Shown piece after piece: positions 50,478 to 58,919 of a stretch of 64,000 nt of DNA. The notes below the pieces were generated by a model, which was not told the DNA's origin, ran no database searches, and saw nothing but the letters and a program-made list of their open reading frames with translations. This DNA is from JAJXWB01 sp964634325. GTDB taxonomy: Bacteria > Pseudomonadota > Alphaproteobacteria > Rhizobiales > Beijerinckiaceae. How positions within the stretch are numbered: position 1 is the stretch's first letter; each line of letters starts with the position of its first letter. Location: the NCBI GenBank assembly GCA_964634325.1, contig CAZWJF010000003.1, forward strand, positions 1 to 64,000. Direction: 5' to 3'. The translations under genes were made by a program, and so were the position numbers.

Positions 50478-50888
50478 ATGACGGCACAGAAGGGCAAAGA
50501 TCTGCTCGTCAAGATCGACGACGGGTCTGGCGATTTCGTCACCATCGCTGGCTTGCGAACGCGCCGATTGTCTCTGAACGCCGATACGGTCGACGCCACC
50601 GACGCTGAATCCGCCGGACGCTGGCGTGAGCTGCTCGCCGGCGCCGGCGTGCGGCGGGCGAGTCTCGCAGGCGCCGGCATCTTCAAGGATCAGGCGTCCG
50701 ATTCGCTTCTCCGTCAGGTCTTCTTCGACGGTGCGATCAGAAACTGGCGGATCGTGATTCCCGACTTCGGAACCATCGCCGGCCCGTTCCAGATTTCCAG
50801 TCTCGACTGGCGCGGCGAACACGCTGGCGAGGTGACGTTCGATATCGCGCTCGAATCCGCGGGCGCGCTGACTTTCGCGACCCTGTGA
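50478..50888 (+). CDS. GTA major tail tube protein (g9), TP901-1 type
   Basis: A 136-aa tail tube subunit: AQKGKDLLVKIDDGSGDFVTI at the start, LRTRRLSLNADTVDATDAES, FFDGAIRNWRIVIPDFG and the last strand FDIALESAGALTFATL. GAGGAG sits 9 bases upstream of the ATG. Confidence 0.9.
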   Translation: MTAQKGKDLLVKIDDGSGDFVTIAGLRTRRLSLNADTVDATDAESAGRWRELLAGAGVRRASLAGAGIFKDQASDSLLRQVFFDGAIRNWRIVIPDFGTIAGPFQISSLDWRGEHAGEVTFDIALESAGALTFATL

Positions 50889-50896
50889 GGCGTGCG

Positions 50897-51247
50897 ATGG
50901 CCAATATGCATCGGGGCGAAATCGAAGCCGATCTGGGCGGCGAGCGACGCCGGCTCTGCCTGACGCTCGGCGCGCTCGCCGAACTGGAGGCCGCTTTCGG
51001 CGCCGCAGACATCCTCGCCCTGGCGGAGCGTTTTCAAAGAGGCGGATTGTCGGCGCGCGATCTCATCATCGTAATCGCCTGCGGCTTGCGTGGCGCAGGC
51101 GCGCAGGTGAGCGATATCGAGGTCGCCGCCATGCGCGCGCCGGATGGATTGAGCAGCTACGTACGCATCGCCGCCGACTTGGTCGCGGCGACATTCGGTG
51201 GGGCCGCGGCCGACGCGTCGCGCCCTCCGACGCCGCAGGACGCCTGA
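50897..51247 (+). CDS. GTA g10 family tail assembly protein
   Basis: A 116-aa protein starting MANMHRGEIEADLGGERRRL, with LGALAELEAAFGAADILALAERF and ARDLIIVIACGLRGAG, matching the GTA g10 family that sits between the tail tube and the tape-measure chaperone. A GTG at 50885 that overlaps the g9 stop is a possible alternative start, but family members begin at the MAN...HRGE position. Confidence 0.87.
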   Translation: MANMHRGEIEADLGGERRRLCLTLGALAELEAAFGAADILALAERFQRGGLSARDLIIVIACGLRGAGAQVSDIEVAAMRAPDGLSSYVRIAADLVAATFGGAAADASRPPTPQDA

Positions 51248-51474
51248 GCGCGCAAGCGCCAGCGGCGCGAGCGCGCTCCTCCCGCGCGCCGTTCCCCTGG
51301 GACGAAGCCATGCGTTTCGGCCTCGGCGTCCTGCGGCTGCCCTCGCACGAATTCTGGGAGACGACGCCTCGCGAACTGCATGCGGCCGCGGAGGGCCTGT
51401 TTGGCAGGGTCTCTACATCGCCGTCTCGCAAAGCCCTCGATGCGCTGATGCGCGCTTTTCCTGACACAGGTTAG
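51244..51474 (+). CDS. GTA g10.1, tail assembly chaperone-like (TIGR02216 type)
   Basis: A small frame easily missed. The core reads RAPFPWDEAMRFGLGVLRLP, then SHEFWETTPRELHAAAEGLF, the hallmark of the short GTA protein between g10 and the tape measure. There is no ATG or GTG before the core; the in-frame candidate is CTG 51244 in a CTGA overlap with the g10 stop (76 aa). An internal ATG at 51310 would cut off PFPWDEA, which is conserved. Confidence 0.8.
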   Translation: MSAQAPAARARSSRAPFPWDEAMRFGLGVLRLPSHEFWETTPRELHAAAEGLFGRVSTSPSRKALDALMRAFPDTG

Positions 51475-52083
51475 GTGATGACCGAGACTTCGGACCACAC
51501 AGGCGCTGCGGCGTCGGACATTTCTAGCGTCGGCGCCAGCGCTGTCTCCGCATTCGCCGCGCAGGATCTTGCAGCCATTCGCGCGCAGCTCGATGGGATC
51601 AACGCATCGGCGGCCAACGTCTCTGCGTCGCTGGTGAAAGCCTTCGCGAACGCGTCGACAAGCGGTCGCGCCTTCAATTCGACGCTATCGGCCATCGCTG
51701 TGTCGATGTCGCAAGTTCTCGCGAATGCTGGCTCAAATCTGCTCGGCCAAGGGCTGTCGTCGATCTTCGGCGGCCTGTTCGGGTCTGGTGGAGGATCGCT
51801 TCCCGTCGCGCCCTTCGCCGATGGGGGAATCGTCGCCAGCCCGACGTTCTTCGGCTCCGGCGCAGGCCTGGGCTTGATGGGCGAGCGGGGCGCCGAGGCG
51901 ATACTGCCCCTTGCGCGTGGTCCGAACGGACAATTAGGCGTAGCGGCGAATGGGGCGCCCATGCGCACGCCAAGCGTCACAGTCAATATTCATACGCCGG
52001 ACGTCGAGAGCTTTCGGCGATCGGAAGCTCAGGTCGCCGCCGCACTGGCGCGCGCGGTGGCGCGCGGACGTCGCGCCCTCTGA
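51475..52083 (+). CDS. GTA tape measure protein (g11)
   Basis: A 202-aa short tape measure, close to the roughly 220 aa of the R. capsulatus GTA. Features: a helical N-terminal half with SAANVSASLVKAFANAST, a Gly-rich hydrophobic segment (LLGQGLSSIFGGLFGSGGG), the family block FADGGIVASPTFFGSG, GERGAEAILPLARGPNGQLG and the closing VTVNIHTPDVESFRRSE. Start GTG 51475 or ATG 51478, directly after the g10.1 stop. Confidence 0.9.
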   Translation: MMTETSDHTGAAASDISSVGASAVSAFAAQDLAAIRAQLDGINASAANVSASLVKAFANASTSGRAFNSTLSAIAVSMSQVLANAGSNLLGQGLSSIFGGLFGSGGGSLPVAPFADGGIVASPTFFGSGAGLGLMGERGAEAILPLARGPNGQLGVAANGAPMRTPSVTVNIHTPDVESFRRSEAQVAAALARAVARGRRAL

Positions 52084-52084
52084 T

Positions 52085-52321
52085 TTACGCGCGAAGATAC
52101 GACGAAATCTCGTCTTTGAGCCTCAGGCGCTCCTTCTTCAGGTCTTCGATCGTGAAATCGTCGGCCGGTTCGACGTTGCTCTCCATGCGATGCAAGGTTC
52201 GGTTGAGCTCGTGATAGCGGTCGGCCATGCGCGCGAAATGGGCGTCCGACTGCCTCAACGTCTGAATAGCCGAAAGCTCGGCCGGGAACTCGTCGCTCAA
52301 CTCATGCGCCACATGCGACAT
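52085..52321 (-). CDS. DUF465 (YdcH-like) small protein, antisense in the GTA cluster
   Basis: A 78-aa coiled-coil protein: LRQSDAHFARMADRYHELNR and DLKKERLRLKDEISSYL are the DUF465 signature. It lies head-on between tape measure and g12, only 1 base past the g11 stop. Host-type gene in an opposite orientation; likely to be an old insertion. Confidence 0.88.
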   Translation of the reverse strand: MSHVAHELSDEFPAELSAIQTLRQSDAHFARMADRYHELNRTLHRMESNVEPADDFTIEDLKKERLRLKDEISSYLRA

Positions 52322-52422
52322 TTCAGATGTCTCTCTCTCGTTGCAATGCAGCGAGCCTAGTCCGCACGGGCGCTGGCGCGTTGTTCTGGATCAATTTTGC
52401 GCATTCGTCGCGAGGGTCGCCG

Positions 52423-53055
52423 ATGAGCGGGTTTCATGAAATTCTCTTTCCATTGGACGTTGCGCTCGGCGCGCGCGGCGGGCCGGAGCGGCGCACGGAT
52501 GTCGTGACGTTCGGCTCCGGACGCGAGGCGCGCAATGCGCGGTGGTCGCGTTCGCGTCGGCGCTGGGAGGCGGGCTACGGCGTCAAGAGCTTCGCCGATC
52601 TGTCGTCGATCGTCGAGTTCTTCGAGGAACGACGCGGACGGCTTTACGGCTTTCGATGGCGCGACCGGCTCGATCATTCGTCCGCGCCGCCAGGGCGCAG
52701 CGCGCGGGCGACCGACCAGCCGATCGGAACGGGCGACGGCGTGGCCAGAACGTTTCAATTGATCAAGACGTACGGAGGCGCATTCGCGCCCTATACGCGT
52801 TCGATCTGCAAGCCGGTCGCTGGCACGGTCCTGATCGCGATTGCGGGCGAAGAAATCGCTCAGGATCGGTTCCTGGTCGACGTCGCAACCGGCGTTGTCG
52901 CGCTCACGACAGCCCCGTCCCAGGGCGCCGCAGTCACGGCAGGCTATCTGTTCGATACGCCAGCGCGCTTCGATGCGGACTATCTCGAAGTCGATCATTC
53001 GTCATTCGAAGCGGGCGAGATGCCGAACATTCCGATTGTCGAAATCCTGACCTGA
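52423..53055 (+). CDS. GTA distal tail protein (g12), DUF2460
   Basis: A 210-aa protein with MSGFHEILFPLDVALGARGG at the N terminus, RWSRSRRRWEAGYGVKS, YGFRWRDRLDHSSAPPG, DYLEVDHSSFEAGEMPN: the DUF2460/TIGR02217 pattern of GTA g12. ATG 52423 chosen; an earlier frame extension overlaps the DUF465 gene start. Confidence 0.92.
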   Translation: MSGFHEILFPLDVALGARGGPERRTDVVTFGSGREARNARWSRSRRRWEAGYGVKSFADLSSIVEFFEERRGRLYGFRWRDRLDHSSAPPGRSARATDQPIGTGDGVARTFQLIKTYGGAFAPYTRSICKPVAGTVLIAIAGEEIAQDRFLVDVATGVVALTTAPSQGAAVTAGYLFDTPARFDADYLEVDHSSFEAGEMPNIPIVEILT

Positions 53056-53062
53056 GGTTCCG

Positions 53063-53944
53063 ATGCGGCGATTGTCCGACGACATGGTTGCGGCCCTCGG
53101 CGGCGCCGCCACAACCCTGTGCCACTGCTGGCGGCTGATGCGGCGCGACGGCGTCGTTCTCGGCTTCACCGACCACGACTGCGACCTGACATTCGCCGGC
53201 GCGACATTCCGGGCGACCACCGGATTGGACGCCGCGCAGGCGGAGGCCGCCGCCGGTTTTGCGATTGGCGGCGGAGAGGTCCGAGGCGCCTTCGCTGATG
53301 AAGCGCTCAGGGACGCCGATCTCGACTCCGGCGTCTACGATGGAGCCAGCGTTGAGATCTGGCTGGTCGACTGGACGGATGTCGAGCGGCGCGTCCTCAT
53401 GGATGTTGCGGCGATCGGCGAAGTCCGACGCACCGAGTTTTCTTTCGTGGCGGAGTTGCGCTCGCTGGCGCACCGTTTCGATGAAGAGCAAGGCCGTCAG
53501 TTTCAGCGCAATTGCGCCGCCGATCTCGGCGACGCCCGATGCAGGATCGATATAGGCGGCCCGCTGTACGAGACCGGCGCGACGATCGTAGCTACCGAGC
53601 AATATGGCGCTGTCGTCGTAGCTCTGGATTCGTTCTTCGAAGGGGGCTTCTTCACAGACGGTTCAATTCTGTCTTCGAACGGCCAGCGTCACGCGATCAA
53701 GCTGCATGAAGCCGCCGCCGATGGGGATCGCATCGTCCTGTGGACGCCTCCGCGGAGTCCGTTTGCGACCGGCGCGCGGGTGACCTTGCATGCGGGCTGC
53801 GACAAGAGCCCGGAAACCTGCCGCGAAAAGTTCGACAATATCCTCAATTTTCGCGGCTTCCCGCACATGCCCGGCAACGATGTCGTCGCCGCCTATCCCA
53901 ATGCGAACGGGGCGCCGATGGACGGTGGAAGCCTCGTTCCATGA
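53063..53944 (+). CDS. GTA hub protein (g13), DUF2163
   Basis: A 293-aa protein: CHCWRLMRRDGVVLGFTDHD near residue 20, FRATTGLDAAQAEAAAGFA, RSLAHRFDEEQGRQFQRNCAADLGD is divided into two motifs, and the iron-cluster-like C-terminal CDKSPETCREKFDNILNF with FPHMPGNDV. In R. capsulatus GTA g13 forms the hub of the tail tip. Its stop overlaps the g14 start by 4 bases. Confidence 0.92.
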   Translation: MRRLSDDMVAALGGAATTLCHCWRLMRRDGVVLGFTDHDCDLTFAGATFRATTGLDAAQAEAAAGFAIGGGEVRGAFADEALRDADLDSGVYDGASVEIWLVDWTDVERRVLMDVAAIGEVRRTEFSFVAELRSLAHRFDEEQGRQFQRNCAADLGDARCRIDIGGPLYETGATIVATEQYGAVVVALDSFFEGGFFTDGSILSSNGQRHAIKLHEAAADGDRIVLWTPPRSPFATGARVTLHAGCDKSPETCREKFDNILNFRGFPHMPGNDVVAAYPNANGAPMDGGSLVP

Positions 53945-54390
53945 GCGTCGCGCTGCGAGAAGCGATCGTTGCGGCCGCGCGCGGCTGGCTCGGCACGCCC
54001 TATCGGCATCAGGCCTCGCTGCGCGGCGTCGGGAGCGATTGTCTCGGGCTGGTGCGCGGGCTTTGGCGCGAATTGATAGGTCCTGAGCCAGAGCCGATGC
54101 GGCCTTACACGTCCGATTGGGCCGAGGCGAGCGGACAGGAGACGCTTATCGAACTCGGCGAACGGCACTTTGCGCCAGTCCGAGTCGATCAGTGGCGCGC
54201 TGGCGACATACTGGTGTTTCGTTTCCGCGAGGGCGCCGTCGCAAAGCACGTCGGCGTCGCGACCGGCGAAGGTCGCATGATCCACGCGCACGACGGCGCA
54301 TGCGTCGCGGAAGTGGCGCTCGGCGCGTGGCGACGCCGCATCGTGCGCGCCTTCGCGTTTCCGGGCGTTCAAGCCGAGGACGCGCGGTAG
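53941..54390 (+). CDS. GTA tail peptidase (g14), NlpC/P60
   Basis: A 149-aa cell-wall hydrolase of the tail. Catalytic Cys is in GVGSDCLGLVRGLWRE near residue 33, His in AKHVGVATGEGRMIHAH near 103. YRHQASLRG and WRAGDILVFRFREG complete the family pattern. ATG in an ATGA overlap with g13. Confidence 0.92.
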   Translation: MSVALREAIVAAARGWLGTPYRHQASLRGVGSDCLGLVRGLWRELIGPEPEPMRPYTSDWAEASGQETLIELGERHFAPVRVDQWRAGDILVFRFREGAVAKHVGVATGEGRMIHAHDGACVAEVALGAWRRRIVRAFAFPGVQAEDAR

Positions 54391-55543
54391 CGCCTTCGCG
54401 CCGCCAGCCGTCTCATTCATTTCGCCGCGACGACGGCGCTCAAGCGAGCTTGCTACATGGCGACACTGGTTCTTGCAGCGATCGGGTCGGCGATCGGCGA
54501 CGTTGTCGCGGGTCCGATCGGAGCCGCCGTCGGTCAGGCGGTCGGCGGGCTCGGCGGCGCTTTGTTGCAGCCTGGCGCCTCCAGTTCGCCACGCGTGGAA
54601 ATTGGTCCGCGCCTGACCAAGATCTCCGGCGTGTCGTCGATGGAAGGCGCGTCCGTGCCGCGCGTTTATGGCCGCGCGCGCATCGGCGGTCAGATGATCT
54701 GGGCGACGCGGTTCATCGAGCAGACCAACGTCGCCTACATACCCGGCTCTGGTGGAAAGGCCGCCGCACCTGCGCGGCCGGCGCAGATCAACGTCTCCTA
54801 TAGCTACTTCGCCAACTTCGCCGTCGGCCTGTGCGAAGGGCCCATCGCATTCGTGCGTCGTGTCTGGGCGGACGGGCAGGAGCTCGATCTGACGACAGTG
54901 ACGATGCGCGTCTATCGCGGCGATGAGGATCAGGACGCCGATCCGCTGATCGTCGCCAAGGAAGCCGCCGGGACAGTCCCCGCCTATCGCGGGCTCGCCT
55001 ATGTCGTGTTCGAGCGAATGCCGCTCGCCGCCTTCGGCAATCGCGTTCCCCAGCTCTCGTTCGAAATCGTCCGTCCGGTCGAAGGCGTCGGGCGGATGAT
55101 CCGCGCGATCGACCTCATTCCGGGCTCGACGGAGTTCGGCTACGCGCCGACCCTGCAATCGAGCATTCCCGGTCCCGGAACGACGGTTCACGAGAACCGT
55201 AGCCAGTCCTGGGCCCCGACCGACTGGCAGGGATCGCTCGACGCGTTGCAGGCGTTGTGTCCCAATCTGGAGAATGTCGCGCTCGTCGTATCCTGGTTCG
55301 GCGACGATCTGCGGGCTGGCCGGTGCACGATCGCGCCGCGCGTCGACAACGCGTTCAAGACCTTGCCTGTAATCTTGGCGACCGCTGATTGGTCGGTCGC
55401 CGGATTGCCGCGCGCGAGCGCGCGTCTCGTCAGCACTCTCGGTCGCTCAGCCGCGACACGCGGATCTGGCCCATCGGGCCGACCACCCCGATCCGGCGCA
55501 GGCCCGGCTCGTCAATCTCGTCACACTGCAAGGAGCGGACATC

Positions 55544-55744
55544 ATGAAAGGCTACAGAACGATATCGGTCGGTCTCGCGCTCGCAATCGGCCCGGCCGCT
55601 CTCCAATATCTCGGCGCCGTGGATTGGGCGACGCTGATCGGCCCAACGGGCGCATTCTTCGTCTCGGGTCTGATCGCCATCTTCATGCGCGCGATCACCT
55701 CGACCCCGGTGGGAAAGCCGGACGCCGCGGCGGCGGCGAAGTGA
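55544..55744 (+). CDS. Small membrane protein, phage holin-like position
   Basis: A 66-aa protein with two hydrophobic helices (TISVGLALAIGPAALQYLG and ATLIGPTGAFFVSGLIAIF). AAGGAG sits 7 bases before the ATG. Size, topology and the neighbours fit a phage lysis/holin-type gene, though holin activity is inferred. Confidence 0.68.
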   Translation: MKGYRTISVGLALAIGPAALQYLGAVDWATLIGPTGAFFVSGLIAIFMRAITSTPVGKPDAAAAAK

Positions 55745-56037
55745 ACCTGTCGTCGGTTGCAGCTTCGCTCGTCGACGCGGCAATCGCGCTCGTGCGCGAC
55801 AACGGCCCCGAGTTCGTCGCGGCGTTGAAAGCGCACGACTGGAAAACGGTCGCGGTCGACGCGGTCGTCGCGGAGCTGACTCTCGCTGCGGCCGCCGGCC
55901 TGCCTGGCGCGGCGATCGCGCTCAAGCTCGTGCCCGTCGCCGCCTTCATTTCCAACCGTCCGGCTGATCCCGCCTCGCCAGCGATGTCCAAAGCGACTGG
56001 CGGCGACGGTGGTCAGAACATCGCTTCAGGAGCCTGA
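55741..56037 (+). CDS. Small helical protein of the lysis-like trio
   Basis: A 98-aa protein starting at GTG 55741 (GTGA overlap): LSSVAASLVDAAIALVRDNG, then HDWKTVAVDAVVAELTLAAAAG and GAAIALKLVPVAAFI, hydrophobic helices without charge until the C-terminal tail. I know similar trios from Hyphomicrobiales prophages; role unknown. Confidence 0.65.
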   Translation: MNLSSVAASLVDAAIALVRDNGPEFVAALKAHDWKTVAVDAVVAELTLAAAAGLPGAAIALKLVPVAAFISNRPADPASPAMSKATGGDGGQNIASGA

Positions 56038-56038
56038 A

Positions 56039-56341
56039 ATGAAAAGAGTTATCGCCGTATCGGTTGCGCTCTGGATCGCTGGCTGCGCGCAGGCGCAGCA
56101 AGCGGCGGACTGGCTGGCGTCCGAAAGGACGCGACAGGCGGCCTCCAATCTGAAATCCTTGGCCATGGCTTTCGACTGCGGATTGGTCGTGTCCGGCGCG
56201 GCCCTGTCTCGGACCGTCGCGCAGATTGTCGAAGCAGGGGACGGGGCGATCGGCGCCGCTGGAAAGGTTTATGCGGTCTCAGCCGCCATTTGCGAGTCGC
56301 TCGGCGGCGCTCCGTCTGCGCAGCCGGTTCCAATCAGATAA
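56039..56341 (+). CDS. Small lipoprotein of the lysis-like trio
   Basis: A 100-aa protein with a lipobox-like signal (MKRVIAVSVALWIAGC). The mature part has two cysteines (AFDCGLVVSG, AAICESLGG). Third of three tightly spaced genes behind the truncated g15. Could be an outer spanin-like or general phage lipoprotein; not proven. Confidence 0.65.
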   Translation: MKRVIAVSVALWIAGCAQAQQAADWLASERTRQAASNLKSLAMAFDCGLVVSGAALSRTVAQIVEAGDGAIGAAGKVYAVSAAICESLGGAPSAQPVPIR

Positions 56342-56414
56342 GCGCGAGCCGCGCTTCGGGTCTGAGCCCTTGGCCATTCACTCGCCGTTCATCGAGGCGG
56401 TCCCACACTTGCGA

Positions 56415-56750
56415 ATGCGCACTTTCCGGCAAGCGATGGCGTTTTTGGCGATCTGCGCCGCAGCCGGAGGCGCCGTCGCGCAGCAGGCGGATGCGCCTGC
56501 CCCGGAGCGGGTCTGTTTTTCGACCACGGAAACGCGCGACAATATCCTGACCCACAAACTGGCCGACCCTTTCGCGCTGCTGCGCGCGCAGGCGGCTGAA
56601 CATCGCGCGGACGCAATTTCCGTAAAGCTGTGCCGGGTCGGCCCCACCTTCATCTACGAAATCGACCTTTTGCGTCGCGACGGCCGCCTGATACATACCC
56701 GCGTCGATGCGCGTTCCGGCCAGCCGGCCGAAGCGCCCGCGCACAGATAG
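56415..56750 (+). CDS. PepSY-type periplasmic protein
   Basis: A 111-aa exported protein (signal RTFRQAMAFLAICAAAGGAVA) with a PepSY-like domain: HRADAISVKLCRVGPTFIYE, IDLLRRDGRLIHTRVDARSG. Two cysteines. PepSY genes in this position often modulate the neighbouring sensor kinase. It ends 15 bases before the response regulator. Confidence 0.78.
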   Translation: MRTFRQAMAFLAICAAAGGAVAQQADAPAPERVCFSTTETRDNILTHKLADPFALLRAQAAEHRADAISVKLCRVGPTFIYEIDLLRRDGRLIHTRVDARSGQPAEAPAHR

Positions 56751-56765
56751 GGCAGGGAGGTTCGC

Positions 56766-57464
56766 TTGCGGCTTCTGGTCGTCGAGGACGACAAGGATCT
56801 CAATCGCCAACTGGCGCAGGCCCTCTCTCATGCGGGCTATGCGGTCGATCGCGCCTTCGACGGCGAGGAGGCCCAGTTTCTGGGAGAGACGGAGCCTTAT
56901 GATGCGGTTGTGCTCGACATCGGCCTTCCGAAAATCGACGGCGTCTCGGTGCTTGAAGCCTGGCGGAAGGCCGGCCGGAGCATGCCCGTCCTGATACTGA
57001 CCGCGCGCGACGGCTGGAGCGAAAAGGTCAGGGGCTTCGACGCCGGCGCTGACGACTATGTCACGAAGCCTTTCCATATCGAGGAAGTGCTTGCGCGCCT
57101 CCGCGCGCTCACGCGCCGCGCCACGGGTCACGCCAGCGCCGAACTCGTTTGCGGACCGGTCAGCCTCGACACCAAATCGGGCCGCGTGCTCGTCGACGGC
57201 GTCGCGATCAAGCTGACCTCGCACGAATACAGACTGCTCGCCTATCTGATGCACCATGTCGGCCGCATCGTGTCGCGCACGGAGATCGTCGAACATCTGT
57301 ACGATCAGGATTTCGATCGCGACTCCAATACGGTCGAGGTGTTCGTCGGACGTCTGCGCAAGAAGCTTGGCGTCGAGATCATCCAGACAGTGCGCGGCTT
57401 GGGCTATCTCGTCGCGCCGCCGGACGCCCCGCAGACCAAGCAATCCAAACCGACCGCCAGGTGA
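56766..57464 (+). CDS. feuP: OmpR-family response regulator, FeuP-like
   Basis: A 232-aa regulator starting at TTG 56766 after GGGAGG. Receiver: EDD at 7-9, phospho-Asp 51 in VLDIGLPKIDG, Lys in VTKPFHIEEV near 102. Winged helix: LTSHEYRLLAYLMHHVGR and EVFVGRLRKKLGVEIIQTVRGLGY. The order PepSY - regulator - kinase - (ccm) - degP matches feuPQ upstream of cycHJKL in rhizobia, where it is tied to iron uptake and osmo-adaptation; the symbol rests on synteny. Confidence 0.82.
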   Translation: MRLLVVEDDKDLNRQLAQALSHAGYAVDRAFDGEEAQFLGETEPYDAVVLDIGLPKIDGVSVLEAWRKAGRSMPVLILTARDGWSEKVRGFDAGADDYVTKPFHIEEVLARLRALTRRATGHASAELVCGPVSLDTKSGRVLVDGVAIKLTSHEYRLLAYLMHHVGRIVSRTEIVEHLYDQDFDRDSNTVEVFVGRLRKKLGVEIIQTVRGLGYLVAPPDAPQTKQSKPTAR

Positions 57465-58843
57465 TGGCGTCGCCTCTGCTCGCGCGCCGCTCGATAGCAC
57501 GCCGCCTCTTTCTGACAGCGGCAGGTTGGATCGTCGTTGTGCTTGGCGTCGCCGGCCTTCTGCTCTCAGCCTATTATCGCTCGGTCACAGAGCGAAATTT
57601 CGACCAGAGGCTCGGCGTCTATCTGCGCGCTCTGGTCGCCGACGTGGCGAGTTCTGGCGACGATCAGCGCGGCGATCCCGGCGAACTCGGCGATCCGCAG
57701 TTCGAACTCGTCCTGTCCGGCTGGTATTGGCAAATCGCCCGGCTCGATACTGAAAAGCCGCAAATTCGCGCGTCGCGATCGCTTTTCGCTGCGCGCCTGC
57801 CGAAACTCGCGGATCAGGGCGTGGTGGCGGGCGTCGGCGGCTCGCGCGCCGGATATGCGCTTGGACCCGACGATCGGATGTTGCGCATCGTCGAACGACA
57901 GATTTCGGTCGGCGACAATGGCCTCTACCTCGTCCAGGTCGCAGCGACGACCGAAGATCTGGAAAAGCAGATCGCCCGGTTTGAATTCGCATTGGCGGTC
58001 GCTTTCGCGCTGCTGGCCGCCGGTTTGCTCTTCGCCACGGCCTTTCAGGTCGCTTTTGGTCTGCGGCCGTTGCGAAGCCTCGAGGGGGCGATCTCCAGCG
58101 TGCGTCGCGGCGCCGCGGAGAAGATCGAGGGCGAATATCCGACCGAGATCGCGCCGCTCGCGGACGAACTCAACCTTCTGATCGCGGCCAACCGCGATGT
58201 CGTGGAGCGCGCGCGGACGCAGGTCGGAAATCTGGCGCACGCGCTCAAGACGCCGCTGAGCGTCATTATCAATGAAGCCGGCGACGAGTCGGGGCCGCTC
58301 GCCGACAAGGTCCGCGAACAAGCCGTCCTGATGCGCGATCAAGTGACCTATTACCTGGATCGCGCCCGGGCGGCGGCGCGCGCCGGCGCCATAGGCGCGT
58401 CCACCGATGTCGAGCCCGCCCTGGACGGGCTGATCCGGACATTCCGGAAAATCTATCGGGACCGCGAGATTGTCTGCGGCGCGCCCCCGGCCGGGCTACG
58501 CTTTCTCGGAGAAAAACAGGACTTCGAAGAGCTTGTCGGCAATCTTCTGGACAACGCCTGCAAGTGGGCGGCGCGTACGATCGAGGTGGCTCTGACCCTC
58601 GAGCCTGCCGCCGCTGGACGAACGCACCTTGTGATGTCGATCGACGACGACGGGCCCGGCCTGCCGCCCGAGCAGCGGGCCGAAGCGATGCGCCGTGGAC
58701 AGAGGCTTGACGAGACCAAGCCCGGTTCAGGCCTTGGTTTGTCGATCGTCTCGGACCTCGCCGGCGCCTACGGCGGTTCGCTCTCGCTGGAGGCGAGTCC
58801 GCGCGGCGGCCTGCGCGCGGTGCTGCGCCTGCCGGCGGCGTGA
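57464..58843 (+). CDS. feuQ: Sensor histidine kinase, FeuQ-like
   Basis: A 459-aa membrane kinase. Helices at about residues 14-35 and 172-195 frame a periplasmic domain of 135 residues. A HAMP-like linker, then H box VGNLAHALKTPLSVIINEA (PhoQ-like, phospho-His near 259), N box VGNLLDNACKWA near 360, DDDGPGLPPEQR and GSGLGLSIVSDLAG. ATG 57464 overlaps the regulator stop; GTG 57461 possible. Phosphorelay with the FeuP-like regulator is near certain. Confidence 0.85.
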   Translation: MASPLLARRSIARRLFLTAAGWIVVVLGVAGLLLSAYYRSVTERNFDQRLGVYLRALVADVASSGDDQRGDPGELGDPQFELVLSGWYWQIARLDTEKPQIRASRSLFAARLPKLADQGVVAGVGGSRAGYALGPDDRMLRIVERQISVGDNGLYLVQVAATTEDLEKQIARFEFALAVAFALLAAGLLFATAFQVAFGLRPLRSLEGAISSVRRGAAEKIEGEYPTEIAPLADELNLLIAANRDVVERARTQVGNLAHALKTPLSVIINEAGDESGPLADKVREQAVLMRDQVTYYLDRARAAARAGAIGASTDVEPALDGLIRTFRKIYRDREIVCGAPPAGLRFLGEKQDFEELVGNLLDNACKWAARTIEVALTLEPAAAGRTHLVMSIDDDGPGLPPEQRAEAMRRGQRLDETKPGSGLGLSIVSDLAGAYGGSLSLEASPRGGLRAVLRLPAA

Positions 58844-58919
58844 CAGATTTTCGCCCGATTGCGTCTCCATGTATGCTGCCGCCGGGCCGGCCCTTGGCCG
58901 GCGACAGGAGATTTTGCAC

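Larger units (their letters stand above)
54457..56037 (+). pseudogene. Truncated GTA host-specificity protein g15, running into foreign sequence
   Basis: Residues 1 to about 325 are a normal g15 start: LAAIGSAIGDVVAGPIGAAVG, GVSSMEGASVPRVYGRARIGG, SYFANFAVGLCEGPIAFVRR, VVSWFGDDLRAGRCTI, then ADWSVAGLPRASARLVS. At about 55433 similarity stops; g15 proteins are usually near 1300 aa. The frame stays open through Arg/Gly-rich junk and passes into the in-frame small gene at 55741, giving a nominal 526-aa chimera. Tail-fibre and receptor parts are lost, so particles from this cluster could not bind as the standard model requires. Confidence 0.85.

Noticed and set aside
51475..52083. Tape measure judged as truncated because it is only 202 aa
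   Set aside because: GTA tape measures are short (about 220 aa in R. capsulatus); all family blocks are present, so it is complete.
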